From Kordiimonas aquimaris (GTDB lineage Bacteria; Pseudomonadota; Alphaproteobacteria; Sphingomonadales; Kordiimonadaceae), in contig NZ_JAOBPO010000002.1 of assembly GCF_025574485.1 (NCBI RefSeq), positions 684,501 to 748,500 on the forward strand: a stretch of DNA of 64,000 nt, read 5' to 3'. The position numbers and the translations under genes were made by a program. The notes beneath the pieces were generated by a model that was given only the letters and a program-made list of their open reading frames with translations, did not search any database and was not told the origin of the DNA. This document shows, in pieces, positions 17,477-26,735 of this stretch; position 1 is the stretch's first letter, and each line of letters starts with the position of its first letter.

Positions 17477-17505
17477 TTGACGGGCGCGGAGCCCTCTTAT
17501 ATACC
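17477..17505 (+). promoter_or_regulatory. Promoter of tRNA-Met
   Basis: TTGACG (17477-17482), 17-bp spacer and TATACC (17500-17505). Well-formed housekeeping promoter with a start expected near 17512, about 74 nt before the mature tRNA. Confidence 0.65.
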
Positions 17506-17585
17506 AGCCCAGCTTTTGGCGGCTGTGTAATAGTTTTGAGTTTACAAAATTACAAACGCGTTAAAGGCGTAACCATACTTATTAT

Positions 17586-17662
17586 GGCCGAGTAGCTCAG
17601 TTGGTTAGAGCAGTGGAATCATAATCCATGTGCCGGGGGTTCAAATCCCTCCTCGGCTACCA
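17586..17662 (+). tRNA. tRNA-Met (CAT), elongator type
   Basis: 77 nt cloverleaf. The acceptor stem GGCCGAG/CTCGGCT starts with a G-U pair. The D-arm is GCTC/GAGC and the anticodon loop ATCATAA has anticodon CAT. The T-arm is GGGGG-TTCAAAT-CCCTC. The discriminator is A and CCA is encoded. The ATCATAA loop with GGA/TCC stem resembles alphaproteobacterial elongator Met tRNA rather than initiator or lysidine-modified tRNA-Ile2. Confidence 0.95.
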
Positions 17663-17670
17663 TTTCGAAA

Positions 17671-17699
17671 GCCGGTCCTTAGGGCCGGCTTTTATTTTT
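17671..17699 (+). terminator. Terminator of tRNA-Met
   Basis: GCCGGTCC and GGGCCGGC pair around TTA (17671-17689), followed by TTTTATTTTT, 8 bp after the tRNA. It also faces the convergent Slam-like gene. Confidence 0.85.
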
Positions 17700-17732
17700 G
17701 CTTTAGAGTGCGCATTTTCAGATGAAAAGATA

Positions 17733-19118
17733 TTAGAATTCTTTTGTCAGACTTAGCTCGAATCTGTGTCTGGAAAACGAGAAAAAGCTTATGCTGCTGA
17801 CAGCGCTTTGATATTGATAAGCGGCTTTTATCGCAGCATCGAATATACGGAATTTGCCAAAAGTTATATCAGTACCAACCGAAAAGAATGTGTCTTTGCG
17901 AACACGATCAAATGAAGGTTGCAGACCTTTAAATTGACGATCTCCAATTGTGGCATTTATGCCCATAAGGAGTGATCCGGGAAACTCCTTTCTGAAGCTG
18001 GCATTATATTGATAGGTTCTGTTGGCTTGGCTTCGCTCTCGCGCAAAGTCTTGGCTATAAGACGCGCCAGTACGTATATGACCAGATGTGCCAATTGCGC
18101 GGCTGAAATAGGGTTCTATATACAGTGACAAGCCGCTGCGTTGTGTTATCTGATCATACCCAACCCAAATAAGGCTGGCGCTGATACCGGTGCCCCATTT
18201 TGCGTTCAATCGCTTGAAAGCGCCCAATTGTCCACCAAGCCCCCAATTGAATGTCCTGCCGCCGAACCAGCGCCGAAAGCCGCCAACTTGAAAATTAATT
18301 AACCCATTTTTGAAAAGACGCTCAGGCCCAGTGTAGAATGACAACATTGTGTCATCAAAAGCATTGCCTTTATATTCTTTGTGCCGTGTCGATAGCCGGG
18401 AAGACAAGACTGTTTTGTTGGTTAATTTTACCCGATGTTGCACGTTCAAGTCTGCCAAAGCGCCAACGCCAGATGTTTCGCGTGCGTCTTCGCTTAGCAT
18501 AAAAGGCAGGCCAAATACTTCAACGGTTCGGTCGTTTGTAGCGGCATTGATATTACTATCCGGCACGAACGCGGTCTTAAGTTGCACCTGCCAATGCCGC
18601 CTGCCGTGCATTATTTGCTTAATGCGTTCGAGACGTGTTGCGGTTTCAGTTGGAATATCTCTTTGTAACGCCAAGTCAAAATGATACCGGGCACGCGCGT
18701 CTTCTTCGATGTTAAATAAGGCAAGCCCTAGCTCAAGGCGCACTCTTTCAAGGTTTGGGTAGCGAGATATGATATTTTCAAATAACAAGACCGCGCTCAT
18801 GAAATTGCCTTCCAGCATGGCAAGGCGACCACGTAAAAACTCAAACTCTATCCATTCTTCTTTGGTTAGAGCTACTGCTTCATCAGGAGCATCAAGCGCT
18901 AAAGTAAGTGCGTCAACTATGAGGCGTGCTTGTGTATGGTTTCCTGCATTAACATAAGCTTGCAGCGTTTCTAGCGGTGAGAGAACAAGCACTCGCTCAT
19001 CGTTTGGGTTTTGTGCGTTGGTGGTAGAACAAGAGAGCGTTATCAAGAGACCAAGAAGCAGCAACATTATTTTTAAATTGTTATGCAACATACTGGTTGG
19101 GTCAGTGCGACTAGTCAT
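17733..19118 (-). CDS. Slam-like surface lipoprotein assembly modifier (TPR plus DUF560 barrel)
   Basis: 461 residues from ATG 19118, which overlaps the upstream lipoprotein stop by 8 bases (ATGACTAG); an alternative ATG is at 19091. A signal peptide (MLLLLGLLITLSCSTTNAQ) is followed by a TPR-like region (QAYVNAGNHTQARLIVDALTLAL, LEGNFMSAVLLFENIISRYPNLERVRLELGLALFN). The C-terminal beta-barrel of about 280 residues has alternating aromatic strands (GLINFQVGGFRRWFGGRTFNWGLGGQLGAFKRL) and ends in RFELSLTKEF with terminal phenylalanine. TPR plus a 14-strand DUF560 barrel is the Slam architecture, which moves lipoproteins to the cell surface. The coupled lipoprotein gene is the expected substrate. 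Confidence 0.8.
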   Translation of the reverse strand: MTSRTDPTSMLHNNLKIMLLLLGLLITLSCSTTNAQNPNDERVLVLSPLETLQAYVNAGNHTQARLIVDALTLALDAPDEAVALTKEEWIEFEFLRGRLAMLEGNFMSAVLLFENIISRYPNLERVRLELGLALFNIEEDARARYHFDLALQRDIPTETATRLERIKQIMHGRRHWQVQLKTAFVPDSNINAATNDRTVEVFGLPFMLSEDARETSGVGALADLNVQHRVKLTNKTVLSSRLSTRHKEYKGNAFDDTMLSFYTGPERLFKNGLINFQVGGFRRWFGGRTFNWGLGGQLGAFKRLNAKWGTGISASLIWVGYDQITQRSGLSLYIEPYFSRAIGTSGHIRTGASYSQDFARERSQANRTYQYNASFRKEFPGSLLMGINATIGDRQFKGLQPSFDRVRKDTFFSVGTDITFGKFRIFDAAIKAAYQYQSAVSSISFFSFSRHRFELSLTKEF

Positions 19119-20160
19119 TTTTGCCAATAAAAGCACCACCAGCAATATGACCGCTGTTGTTGGTTGCGTTCCAAAGGCCGCCAAGCTCTTCAGGAATGCC
19201 AATACGCCCGCTTCCAAAGAATGAGCCGGTAAATTGTCCAGTCCAGGCACTTCCATCATCAATACCTGACAGTGTACCCTCAAAGGCATTGTTGCCAGTG
19301 ATGATTGAGCCGGTTAATGACCAGTCAAACGTATCATTGAAGTTATCTGGTGTGCGAATAAGGTCTGGCAATTCTTGGTCTGTGACATGTGAACTGAACA
19401 GTGAACCGTCATCTCGCATTGTATCAATGCGCGTACCGTCGGTGAAACGGCCATTGAATGCCCCCGTGCCAAAATTTACTTCAGCGTCAAAGCTGGAATG
19501 CAGTTCCCATAGTTGATCATCTCCGGTCATGAAGCCGCGCATCAAGCCGCTGAACCTTGCAGAGCCGGTGTCAGGGATTTGTTGTGCACTGATTGGGACA
19601 CCGAGTATTATTGCCCCAACGGTCAGTATAGGGGCGTCAGCGTCAACCCAATATGCAAGCGAGGAATGAGATGCGCCAATACCACGTTCACCGGGCCTGA
19701 GGATTAGGATTTTTTTATTTAGGTCGCGCCGCCCGTTAGTTTCCCAGTTTGTGAATGCTTCATCAAATGTTTGAAAAATGCGGAGTGGTCCGGAAAGATC
19801 ACTGAAAAGCTGTTGGCCATTAATATTGACGTTTGAGGTAAGCTCGAAACTTTCACTGTTGAAAGATATATAATCGCGCTCTGCTAAGCCATTGTCCTGA
19901 ATAAGTCTTGCGCTGGATACATTTCTGCCGCCGTTCACATTTACTAAAAACGCTAAACCTGTCTGGTTTAAGCCTGGTTGAGACACTAAATCTACGTAGA
20001 CTTGTTGTGGATGTGGTGTTGGTCTGGAAGCCGGTGGTTGTGTTGCTGAAGGTGTGCTACCGCTTCCACCGCATGCGCTGGTCAGAAGTGCTGCAAGAGT
20101 GGCCATTACAATTAATAGATACTGCTTGTATTTGTTGAATATTGGCGTTTGATATTCCAC
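19111..20160 (-). CDS. TbpB-like surface lipoprotein, likely Slam substrate
   Basis: 349 residues from GTG 20160, preceded by GGAGGGGG. The lipoprotein signal ends at LLTSAC followed by GGSGS and a P/T/S-rich tether, as in surface-exposed lipoproteins. The C-terminal part matches the transferrin-binding-protein B barrel: NAFEGTLSGIDDGSAWTGQFTGSFFGSGRIGIPEELGGLWNAT, then GAFIGKND at the end. The GxFFG...ELGGxW...GAFxGK pattern is characteristic of Slam-dependent cargo, which often captures iron or heme ligands. The ligand cannot be inferred, and no TonB receptor gene is nearby. It is co-transcribed and translationally coupled with the Slam-like gene. Confidence 0.75.
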   Translation of the reverse strand: MEYQTPIFNKYKQYLLIVMATLAALLTSACGGSGSTPSATQPPASRPTPHPQQVYVDLVSQPGLNQTGLAFLVNVNGGRNVSSARLIQDNGLAERDYISFNSESFELTSNVNINGQQLFSDLSGPLRIFQTFDEAFTNWETNGRRDLNKKILILRPGERGIGASHSSLAYWVDADAPILTVGAIILGVPISAQQIPDTGSARFSGLMRGFMTGDDQLWELHSSFDAEVNFGTGAFNGRFTDGTRIDTMRDDGSLFSSHVTDQELPDLIRTPDNFNDTFDWSLTGSIITGNNAFEGTLSGIDDGSAWTGQFTGSFFGSGRIGIPEELGGLWNATNNSGHIAGGAFIGKND

Positions 20161-20460
20161 AGCCCCCTCCGTAGTTTGTATCAAGATAATTCACACTGGC
20201 AAGGCTACTCCCAAATGAGGTAAGTGCCGCTCTTAATGAGATGAAAAGGCGTATTATTGCGTTGCTTTGTTGTGATTTTACGATGAACGGAGTGAGTGCT
20301 AACACGCTTCAGTGTCTGGAAAAACAGCACAAAAGATGTACCGGCCATATTAGACAATAGGGCAGTGCTGAAAAGTGACAGTAATATACCCATGTATATA
20401 AGGTAGTATCTTTCTGGTAAAACCTTATGCAAAGCGTAGCAATAAAGTCGAGGGAAGAAA
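20161..20460. other. Divergent gap between the lipoprotein gene and fumC
   Basis: This 300-bp stretch carries the fumC promoter (20375-20402) and the lipoprotein leader. I see no clear Fur, Irr or RirA box despite the possible iron-related role of the lipoprotein, and no RNA gene or small reading frame with a ribosome site. Confidence 0.4.
20375..20402 (+). promoter_or_regulatory. Promoter of fumC
   Basis: GTGACA (20375-20380), 16-bp spacer and TATAAG (20397-20402). Each hexamer matches five of six consensus positions. Start expected near 20409, about 50 nt before the ATG. Confidence 0.5.
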
Positions 20461-21861
20461 ATGCACTCAAGAAAAACGCGCACGGAACGCGATAGTTTTG
20501 GCGAGATTGATGTCCCGGCAGACAAATATTACGGGGCGCAAACCGCGCGCTCCTTGATTAATTTTCCAATTGGTACGGAAACGATGCCAGCGGAAATTAT
20601 TCATGCACTTGGTATCATCAAACAAGCCGCTGCCAGAACAAATCAGACATTCAATAAGCTTGATGCTGAACGGGCAAATTTCATTGTTCAGGCTGCACAA
20701 GAGGTGGCGGCAGGTAAGCGTGATGACCATTTTCCGCTAGTTGTCTGGCAAACAGGTTCAGGCACACAAACCAATATGAACGCTAATGAGGTTATTGCGA
20801 ACCGGGCAATTGAGTTAATGGGCGGTGTTATTGGTTCCAAATCGCCAATACACCCTAATGATCATTGCAATATGAGTCAGTCGTCCAATGATACGATACC
20901 AACTGCCATGCACGTTGCAGCCAGTATTGCTATCCAGCAGAATTTATTGCCCAGTATTATTCATTTGAAAGAAGTATTGGATTCTAAGTATGCAGAATTC
21001 TCAGATATTATCAAAATTGGGCGCACGCACCTACAAGATGCGACACCACTAACTTTGGGTCAGGAGTTTTCTGGGTACAGCGCGCAAATAGAACAAAATA
21101 TTAAGCGGTTACAACATGTTAAATTAGAGTTGGCTGAATTGGCACAAGGGGGTACAGCGGTAGGAACCGGGTTAAATGCACCGTTGGGTTTTGATGTTGA
21201 GTTTGCCAAAAACATAAGCGCGATCACCAATATATCTTTCACTCCCTCTGCGAATAAATTTTCAGCTATTGCAGCACACGATGCTTATGTTTCGGTTCAT
21301 GGCGTTCTTAACACGTTGGCGGCTAGCTTACATAAAATAGCCAACGATATCCGCTTGCTTGGCTCTGGTCCTAGGTCTGGCCTTGGTGAACTTTCCTTAC
21401 CGGAAAATGAGCCTGGGTCTTCGATTATGCCAGGCAAAGTTAACCCGACGCAATGTGAGGCCGTAACAATGGTATGCGCTCAGGTTTTTGGCAACCATGC
21501 TGCAATTACTTTTGCTGCAAGTCAGGGCCAGTTTGAATTAAATGCCTATAAGCCAGTTCTTGCATACAATATGTTGCAATCTATCCGCTTGCTTGCTGAT
21601 GTTTGCCGCTCTTTTGTTGATCGGTGTGTCGTAGGCATAAGTGCGAACGAAGCTAACATTAAGTTAAACGTAGAGCGTTCTTTAATGCTTGTGACAGCTT
21701 TGGCGCCGCACATTGGCTATGATGCCGCTGCAACCATAGCCAAAAAAGCGCATCAAAATGGCACTTCGTTGCTTGAAGAGGCTATCAAGCTTGAAATGCT
21801 GTCTGAAGAAGAATTTAATCAATTGATTGATTTAAACAGTATGACAAAGCCTGACATGTGA
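20461..21861 (+). CDS. fumC: Fumarate hydratase class II
   Basis: 466 residues, normal length. Interconverts fumarate and L-malate in the TCA cycle as a cytosolic homotetramer needing no iron-sulfur cluster. Diagnostic blocks are [19 protein letters not shown] (98-116), [19 protein letters not shown] (131-149), catalytic [10 protein letters not shown] with His190, and the superfamily signature [13 protein letters not shown] (319-331). ATG 20461 follows AGGGAAGAAA. Monocistronic; a weak hairpin (21876-21893) follows the stop. Confidence 0.95.
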   Translation: MHSRKTRTERDSFGEIDVPADKYYGAQTARSLINFPIGTETMPAEIIHALGIIKQAAARTNQTFNKLDAERANFIVQAAQEVAAGKRDDHFPLVVWQTGSGTQTNMNANEVIANRAIELMGGVIGSKSPIHPNDHCNMSQSSNDTIPTAMHVAASIAIQQNLLPSIIHLKEVLDSKYAEFSDIIKIGRTHLQDATPLTLGQEFSGYSAQIEQNIKRLQHVKLELAELAQGGTAVGTGLNAPLGFDVEFAKNISAITNISFTPSANKFSAIAAHDAYVSVHGVLNTLAASLHKIANDIRLLGSGPRSGLGELSLPENEPGSSIMPGKVNPTQCEAVTMVCAQVFGNHAAITFAASQGQFELNAYKPVLAYNMLQSIRLLADVCRSFVDRCVVGISANEANIKLNVERSLMLVTALAPHIGYDAAATIAKKAHQNGTSLLEEAIKLEMLSEEEFNQLIDLNSMTKPDM

Positions 21862-21998
21862 AAGTCAATCCGAGGCACCGCTGAATGTGGTGATTGAGTA
21901 TTTAACAATTTGTTTTATGCAATTAGCGAACTATTTGGCTCAATAACGATACCGCTACAAAAAAGTGGTTAATTTAGCAAGATTTATGGAGCTTAAAC

Positions 21999-23132
21999 AT
22001 GTCATTGCCATCAACGTATCTTCAGATGCTATCGACTATTTCATCCGACAATGAACTCCGTATGGAGTTGGTTGAGCATGAAATGCCCACCCCTAAAGCA
22101 GATCAAGTGGTTGTGCGTGTGGAAGCAACGCCGATTAACCCTTCTGATCTTGGCGTTATGTTCGGCTGGGCCACTATGTCGGAAGCTGCATCATCTGGTT
22201 CTGGTACTAAAACAGTTCTTTCTGCGCCGGTCTCTGAACAGGGTATGCGTGTTATGAAGGGGCGACTAGGGCAGGCCCTGCCGGTAGGAAACGAAGGTGC
22301 CGGTACAGTTGTTGCTGCAGGAGAAGATGCGCAAGGCTTGATGGGTAAACTTGTAGCAGTGATGGGCGGCGGGATGTACGCGCAGTACCGCTGCTTACCA
22401 GCAGCAATGTGCATGCCTTTGCTGCCTGAACACACAGCTAAGGACGGTGCATCAAGCTTTGTTAATCCGTTAACTGCTCTGTCTATGGTCGAAACCATGA
22501 AGCTTGAAGGACACACGGCACTTGTACACACAGCTGCGGCGTCAAACCTTGGTCAAATGTTAAACCATATCTGCAAAGCTGACGGTGTTGAGCTGGTGAA
22601 CATTGTTCGGCGTCAAGAACAAGTTGATATACTAAAGGGCCTCGGCGCAAAATATATTTGTAATAGCAGCAGTGATACATTTATGGCTGATTTGACCGAT
22701 GCAATCCACGCAACAGGCGCGACACTTGCGTTTGATGCAACGGGCGGTGGGCAACTTGCTTCTAATATCTTAACAGCAATGGAAGCCGCTGCAGCGCGTA
22801 CGCCAGGTGCTTACAGTATATACGGTTCGATTGCTCATAAGCAGGTTTATCTTTACGGCGGGCTTGATGTGTCACCAACCACACTGACCCGTGGTTATGG
22901 TATGGCTTGGGGTGTTGGTGGTTGGTTGCTACCAAATTTCCTTGCAAAAGTAGGCACTGACGTAGGTAATCGCTTGCGTACACGTGTTGTGAAAGAATTG
23001 AAGACAACGTTTGCTAGCCATTACACTGACGAAATATCATTAACGGAAGCGCTGCAACTGGATGTTGTTGATCGTTATAACGCAAAAACCACAGGCGAAA
23101 AATTCTTGGTTTGCCCGCAAAAAGACCTGTAA
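21999..23132 (+). CDS. MDR-family zinc-type alcohol dehydrogenase/quinone reductase-like protein
   Basis: 377 residues. Medium-chain dehydrogenase/reductase with a GroES-like N-terminal domain (VVVRVEATPINPSDLGVMFGW, then LPVGNEGAGTVVAAG) and a Rossmann domain. The nucleotide site lacks the usual GxGxxG and reads HTAAASNLGQMLNHIC. No structural zinc cysteines are seen, so a zinc-free NADPH-dependent quinone or enoyl reductase is more likely than a zinc alcohol dehydrogenase. ATG 21999 has GGAGCTTAAAC before it. Followed by a strong terminator. Confidence 0.8.
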   Translation: MSLPSTYLQMLSTISSDNELRMELVEHEMPTPKADQVVVRVEATPINPSDLGVMFGWATMSEAASSGSGTKTVLSAPVSEQGMRVMKGRLGQALPVGNEGAGTVVAAGEDAQGLMGKLVAVMGGGMYAQYRCLPAAMCMPLLPEHTAKDGASSFVNPLTALSMVETMKLEGHTALVHTAAASNLGQMLNHICKADGVELVNIVRRQEQVDILKGLGAKYICNSSSDTFMADLTDAIHATGATLAFDATGGGQLASNILTAMEAAAARTPGAYSIYGSIAHKQVYLYGGLDVSPTTLTRGYGMAWGVGGWLLPNFLAKVGTDVGNRLRTRVVKELKTTFASHYTDEISLTEALQLDVVDRYNAKTTGEKFLVCPQKDL

Positions 23133-23157
23133 CTAAAAGCTGAAAATTGAAAAATAG

Positions 23158-23190
23158 AGGCTGCGCTAGATCATGCGCGGCCTTTATTGT
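23158..23190. terminator. Terminator between MDR gene and DCC gene
   Basis: AGGCTGCGC and GCGCGGCCT form a 9-bp stem (one G-U pair) with an 8-nt loop, followed by TTATTGTTTGTTG on the plus strand. It serves the MDR gene and abuts the end of the convergent DCC gene. Confidence 0.75.
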
Positions 23191-23558
23191 TTGTTGTTGT
23201 CTCGGACTGCTTGACAATGCGGTAAGCGATTAAATTTCCAGTGCGCAAAACAGTTGTAACAAAAGCCTGCTATTTGCCGAATAATTGGCAAGCCAGCAAA
23301 TCGCCCTAGCCAATACCAATGGGATAGCTGGAGCCATATCAGAATAAAAGCATCAACTCCTTTGTGCAGGCTGCCGTCTGTGTCTCTTGCGTGCATTGAT
23401 AGTAGGGCATCATGAAGACTGATGTTGTCTGCCAATAACTGATCTGCGTAATCAATTGCGTCTTTCCATATGAAAGCACCTTTTGGTGCAATTGATCGAT
23501 AATGATTTATTTCGCGCGAACACAAACCACATCGGCTATCATAATATACTGTGATCAT
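23184..23558 (-). CDS. Thiol-disulfide oxidoreductase DCC family (DUF393) protein
   Basis: 124 residues. Begins ITVYYDSRCGLCSREINHYR, with the DxxCGLC motif that defines the DCC/YuxK group, a redox CxxC near residues 10-13. Downstream ALLSMHARDTDGSLHKGVDAFILIW fits the family. A further CYNCF near the end could be a second thiol pair. Members are short predicted thiol-disulfide exchangers of largely unknown partners. No neighbour suggests a specific substrate. Confidence 0.85.
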   Translation of the reverse strand: MITVYYDSRCGLCSREINHYRSIAPKGAFIWKDAIDYADQLLADNISLHDALLSMHARDTDGSLHKGVDAFILIWLQLSHWYWLGRFAGLPIIRQIAGFCYNCFAHWKFNRLPHCQAVRDNNKQ

Positions 23559-23738
23559 TTTGCTTCTGCTTGCCTAAGTGATGCATATCTTCATTATTAC
23601 AGTACTTGTACGTATTGAGAACCATGAAAGATTACAGATACACAGGGCAGATCGCATATTAACTTCTGTTAATCTTCATTGCCTTGTATTTTACCCTAGA
23701 ACGTCAAATAATGCACAAGCAAAGTGTGGGGGTGAAAC

Positions 23739-24524
23739 ATGTTGCTAGACCTGAATGATAAAACGATAGTTGTTACTGGATGTTCTTCCGGGATAGGGGC
23801 TGCGACAGCGCAGAACCTGCTACGGTGTGGTGCATCGGTCATTGGTGTTGACCGCAACGAAAGCGACAATGTTGACACTTTCTACCAATGTGACTTGAGC
23901 GATCCGTTGGCCATTGATGAGCTTGTGGCGAGGCTGCCCGGCGAAATAGATGGCCTTGCTAACATAGCAGGTGTGCCGCCAACGATGAGTGCTGAGGTGG
24001 TGTTAAAAGTGAATCTACTCGGTCTTCAACGATTAACCTTGGGTTTGATTGGAAAAATGGCAGATAATGCATCCATTGTTAATCTTGGGTCGCTTGCTGC
24101 GTTTCGCTGGATGAAATCGGTAGACGTTATTAAAGCAAGTTACGATCTGACATTTGACAATGTTCAAGCTTTTATTAGTGAACATGGCATTGATCAGCAA
24201 ACCGGACGTTCATATTTTTTTAGTAAAGAAGCTCTTGTTGCGTGGACTTTCAAAAATCGCTGGACTTGGCGAGATAGAGGTATTCGGATGAATGCTGTGT
24301 CGCCCGGCGCAGTTGATACACCAATATTAGCTGACTTCCTGTCTTCTCTCGGGGCACGAGCTGATGAAGATAGAAAAACGATGGATCGTCCTGCAACTCC
24401 GGAAGATATAGCACCTGTTGTTGCATTTCTGATGACGGATAATGCAGCCTGGTTTCAAGGGGCAAATCTAACCCTTGATGGGGGCATGTCATCGCACATG
24501 CTTGCAGGTATGTTTAATTTATAA
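23739..24524 (+). CDS. Short-chain dehydrogenase, coniferyl-alcohol/hydroxysteroid dehydrogenase-like
   Basis: 261 residues. Classical SDR: NAD-binding TGCSSGIG (13-20), acidic residue after strand 2 (GVDRN) favouring NAD(H), NIAG (75-78), and catalytic Tyr159-x3-Lys163 in SYFFSKEALVAW. The SYFFSKEAL form and the 260-residue length resemble coniferyl-alcohol dehydrogenase and 3-alpha-hydroxysteroid dehydrogenase HsdA. The C-terminal DGGMSSHMLAGM is usual for SDRs. It lies 35 bp before a second SDR gene, with a small GGCGC-TGAA-GCGCC hairpin (24530-24543) between them. The substrate is uncertain. Confidence 0.85.
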   Translation: MLLDLNDKTIVVTGCSSGIGAATAQNLLRCGASVIGVDRNESDNVDTFYQCDLSDPLAIDELVARLPGEIDGLANIAGVPPTMSAEVVLKVNLLGLQRLTLGLIGKMADNASIVNLGSLAAFRWMKSVDVIKASYDLTFDNVQAFISEHGIDQQTGRSYFFSKEALVAWTFKNRWTWRDRGIRMNAVSPGAVDTPILADFLSSLGARADEDRKTMDRPATPEDIAPVVAFLMTDNAAWFQGANLTLDGGMSSHMLAGMFNL

Positions 24525-24559
24525 CTTAAGGCGCTGAAGCGCCGTTTAAGGAGAAGATG

Positions 24560-25567
24560 ATGTCAAAAGGTTTTGCGCTCACGCGGCGGCAATTAATGGC
24601 TGGTACTGCGGCGGTTGCAGCTACAGCTTCTTTCAGTAAGGCACAGGCGCAAGCTTCAGGACTGATTGGGCCCGACCTGACGGGAAAATCTGTTTTGATT
24701 ACAGGGTCATCATCGGGCTTTGGCCGATTGGGTGCGGAGCATTACGCGCGCCTTGGCGCTAAGGTTTTTGCTACCATGCGGAATTTGCCGCGCCCTGAAG
24801 CGGATGAGCTGCGAGAGCTGGCAGAACGCGAAAATCTGGATATTCATGTATTGGAAATTGATGTTTTATCTGATGATTTGGTTGAGCGTGGTGTTAACGA
24901 AGCACTGGTGTTGGCTGATGGTAAAATTGATGTACTTATAAATAATGCTGGGATTGGTATCACAGGGCCCATCGAGGCGCAGGATATGATTGCTACCAAA
25001 CTTGCATTCGATACTAACGTATTCGGTGCACAGCGTATGGTGCGTGCGGTGTTGCCATCAATGCGCGCAGCAGGTAGTGGGCAGATATTTGCAATTTCAT
25101 CTCAACTCGGACGCCTTATTGTGCCGAGTGCGGGACATTATAGCGCTACCAAATTTGCATTGGAGGCGTTAACCGAACAATTGGCCTATGAGTTAGTGCC
25201 TCATAACATTGATGTAACTATAATACAACCAGGTGGCTATCCAACAAAAGTCTGGGTTAATCGGAATCGCTACACGCGTAATTTGAGGGAGCGTCTCACT
25301 GATGAGTTAAAAGCCGGTTATCCTCAGCTTGTTGCTGCCATGGGTGAAGAAGATGGCAGTAGCCGCCGAACTGACTCAATGGATATTCCTCGTGCTATAG
25401 CTGAAATTATGGTTATGCCAGCTGGCAAGCGTCCGCTTAGAAAGGCTGTACATCCAACCTTCCGCCCTCAAGAGGCTGTGAATGCAGCGTGTGACAAGGC
25501 TCAACTCGCGTTCCTTGGTAATTCTGGATATGGGCCTTGGGTCAAGGCTGCACACAATAAGATTTGA
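24560..25567 (+). CDS. Short-chain dehydrogenase with a Tat-like signal peptide
   Basis: 335 residues from ATG 24560, placed 6 bp after AAGGAG; an ATG at 24557 is too close. The N terminus SKGFALTRRQLMAGTAAVAATASFSKAQAQA has a twin arginine followed by a weak hydrophobic stretch and an AQA cleavage site. The SDR fold follows: LITGSSSGFG, NNAGIG, and catalytic YSATK. The segment ELVPHNIDVTIIQPGGYPTKVW resembles SDRs acting on bulky lipophilic substrates. Export of an SDR is unusual because NAD(P)H is scarce in the periplasm; Tat export would let the cofactor be loaded first. Confidence 0.8.
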   Translation: MSKGFALTRRQLMAGTAAVAATASFSKAQAQASGLIGPDLTGKSVLITGSSSGFGRLGAEHYARLGAKVFATMRNLPRPEADELRELAERENLDIHVLEIDVLSDDLVERGVNEALVLADGKIDVLINNAGIGITGPIEAQDMIATKLAFDTNVFGAQRMVRAVLPSMRAAGSGQIFAISSQLGRLIVPSAGHYSATKFALEALTEQLAYELVPHNIDVTIIQPGGYPTKVWVNRNRYTRNLRERLTDELKAGYPQLVAAMGEEDGSSRRTDSMDIPRAIAEIMVMPAGKRPLRKAVHPTFRPQEAVNAACDKAQLAFLGNSGYGPWVKAAHNKI

Positions 25568-25584
25568 AGCACGGCATTCATATT

Positions 25585-25619
25585 ATTTAAGGCCAGCACA
25601 TGTTGTGCCGGCCTTAAAT
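25585..25619. terminator. Bidirectional terminator after the Tat SDR gene
   Basis: ATTTAAGGCC and GGCCTTAAAT form a perfect 10-bp outer stem. After one mismatch GCACA/TGTGC extends it by 5 pairs around TGT. It sits between convergent genes ending at 25567 and 25648. Confidence 0.8.
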
Positions 25620-25647
25620 ATGAGTAATTCATTGGCGCGAGTTCTTA

Positions 25648-26565
25648 TTATGGTCTGAATGTTTCAATGATCTTGGCATCCATCCAGTAAACATCGCCGC
25701 CTTGTGAATAGAAGAAATACTTCCCGTCCGGAGTTACCATCGGGCAGAAATCAATAACAGGTGAATTTATCACGTCGCCCATATGGATATCGTCTGTCCA
25801 GCCGCCATTGCCGTCGCTAAAGCTGATATATAGATCATTACCGCCAAGGCTGTCTTCTCGCCCTCTCGCTACGTGAATAAGGTAGCTTTCGTCCGGAGCG
25901 ACGAAAATATCGCCTTCACCAGTGCTTGAATTTACATTTGGCCCCAGATTTACTGGTGTTTCAAATGTGCCGTTTTTATATTGGGCGCGATAACTGTCGT
26001 TGCCGCCAAGTGTATCTGCACGTTCGGTTGTGAAATACATGCTGCCATCAGCTACAATGGCAGGATAATAACTCGGCGCATCCGTGTTGATATCAGATAA
26101 TATAGGTTGCGCTTTTGCCCAGCCATCACCGTTTCTGTCCACATACCAAACATTATAACCTTTTTGCTCTACACCGTTGATCGGTCGGTCGCTGATGAAG
26201 TAAAGGCGCTGTCCGTCAGGCGCAAACATCATGTCAGCATCGCGGTGCACCGGAAAATTAGTAGAAAAAGGAGCAATGGTCGGCGCTGACCAGCCGTTTT
26301 CCGTCAAATCTGAAATGAAAATACGGAATTTTTCATTAACGGTGCGCGTAAAGAAGAACTGCTTATAGTCAGATGAAAATACAGCATTTAACTCAAATGC
26401 ATCGTCGGTTGATACAATACCTGGTGCAAATCGTTCAGGGGTCATGCCGGGAACTGCCTGACCAAAATACTTACTGTCGTTACTTTGAGACTGCGCAGCC
26501 GATACACCTGCTGCCATAAGGAACGCTGTAGCCCCGATTAGTAATTTTCCTATTATAGTGCCCAT
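25648..26565 (-). CDS. Exported PD40/TolB-like beta-propeller protein
   Basis: 305 residues with signal peptide MGTIIGKLLIGATAFLMAAGVSAAQS. The mature part consists of propeller blades with PD40-type motifs: ADMMFAPDGQRLYFISDRP, YYPAIVADGSMYFTTERADTLGGNDSY, GDIFVAPDESYLIHVARG and CPMVTPDGKYFFYSQGGDVYWMD. It has no enzymatic domain. Likely a periplasmic or surface protein with a binding or scaffolding role. ATG 26565 follows AAGGGGGTTCGTT. Confidence 0.75.
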   Translation of the reverse strand: MGTIIGKLLIGATAFLMAAGVSAAQSQSNDSKYFGQAVPGMTPERFAPGIVSTDDAFELNAVFSSDYKQFFFTRTVNEKFRIFISDLTENGWSAPTIAPFSTNFPVHRDADMMFAPDGQRLYFISDRPINGVEQKGYNVWYVDRNGDGWAKAQPILSDINTDAPSYYPAIVADGSMYFTTERADTLGGNDSYRAQYKNGTFETPVNLGPNVNSSTGEGDIFVAPDESYLIHVARGREDSLGGNDLYISFSDGNGGWTDDIHMGDVINSPVIDFCPMVTPDGKYFFYSQGGDVYWMDAKIIETFRP

Positions 26566-26735
26566 AACGAACCCCCTTTTATCTATTTACTGTAATGTAT
26601 GCGGTATTTTTGGATCGTGTAAAATAGTTAATTCGCATGATAGCTAATTATACTTTGTGGCGGTTAAACGTGAAATCATTTCGTATGGCGCGACGACTAT
26701 GTTGCCAGTATAACTACCATAAGGAGTTAGTGATT

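Noticed and set aside
20161-20460. Fur/Irr iron box before the lipoprotein gene
   Set aside because: Only isolated GATAAT-like half sites were found, with no palindromic Fur or Irr pattern.
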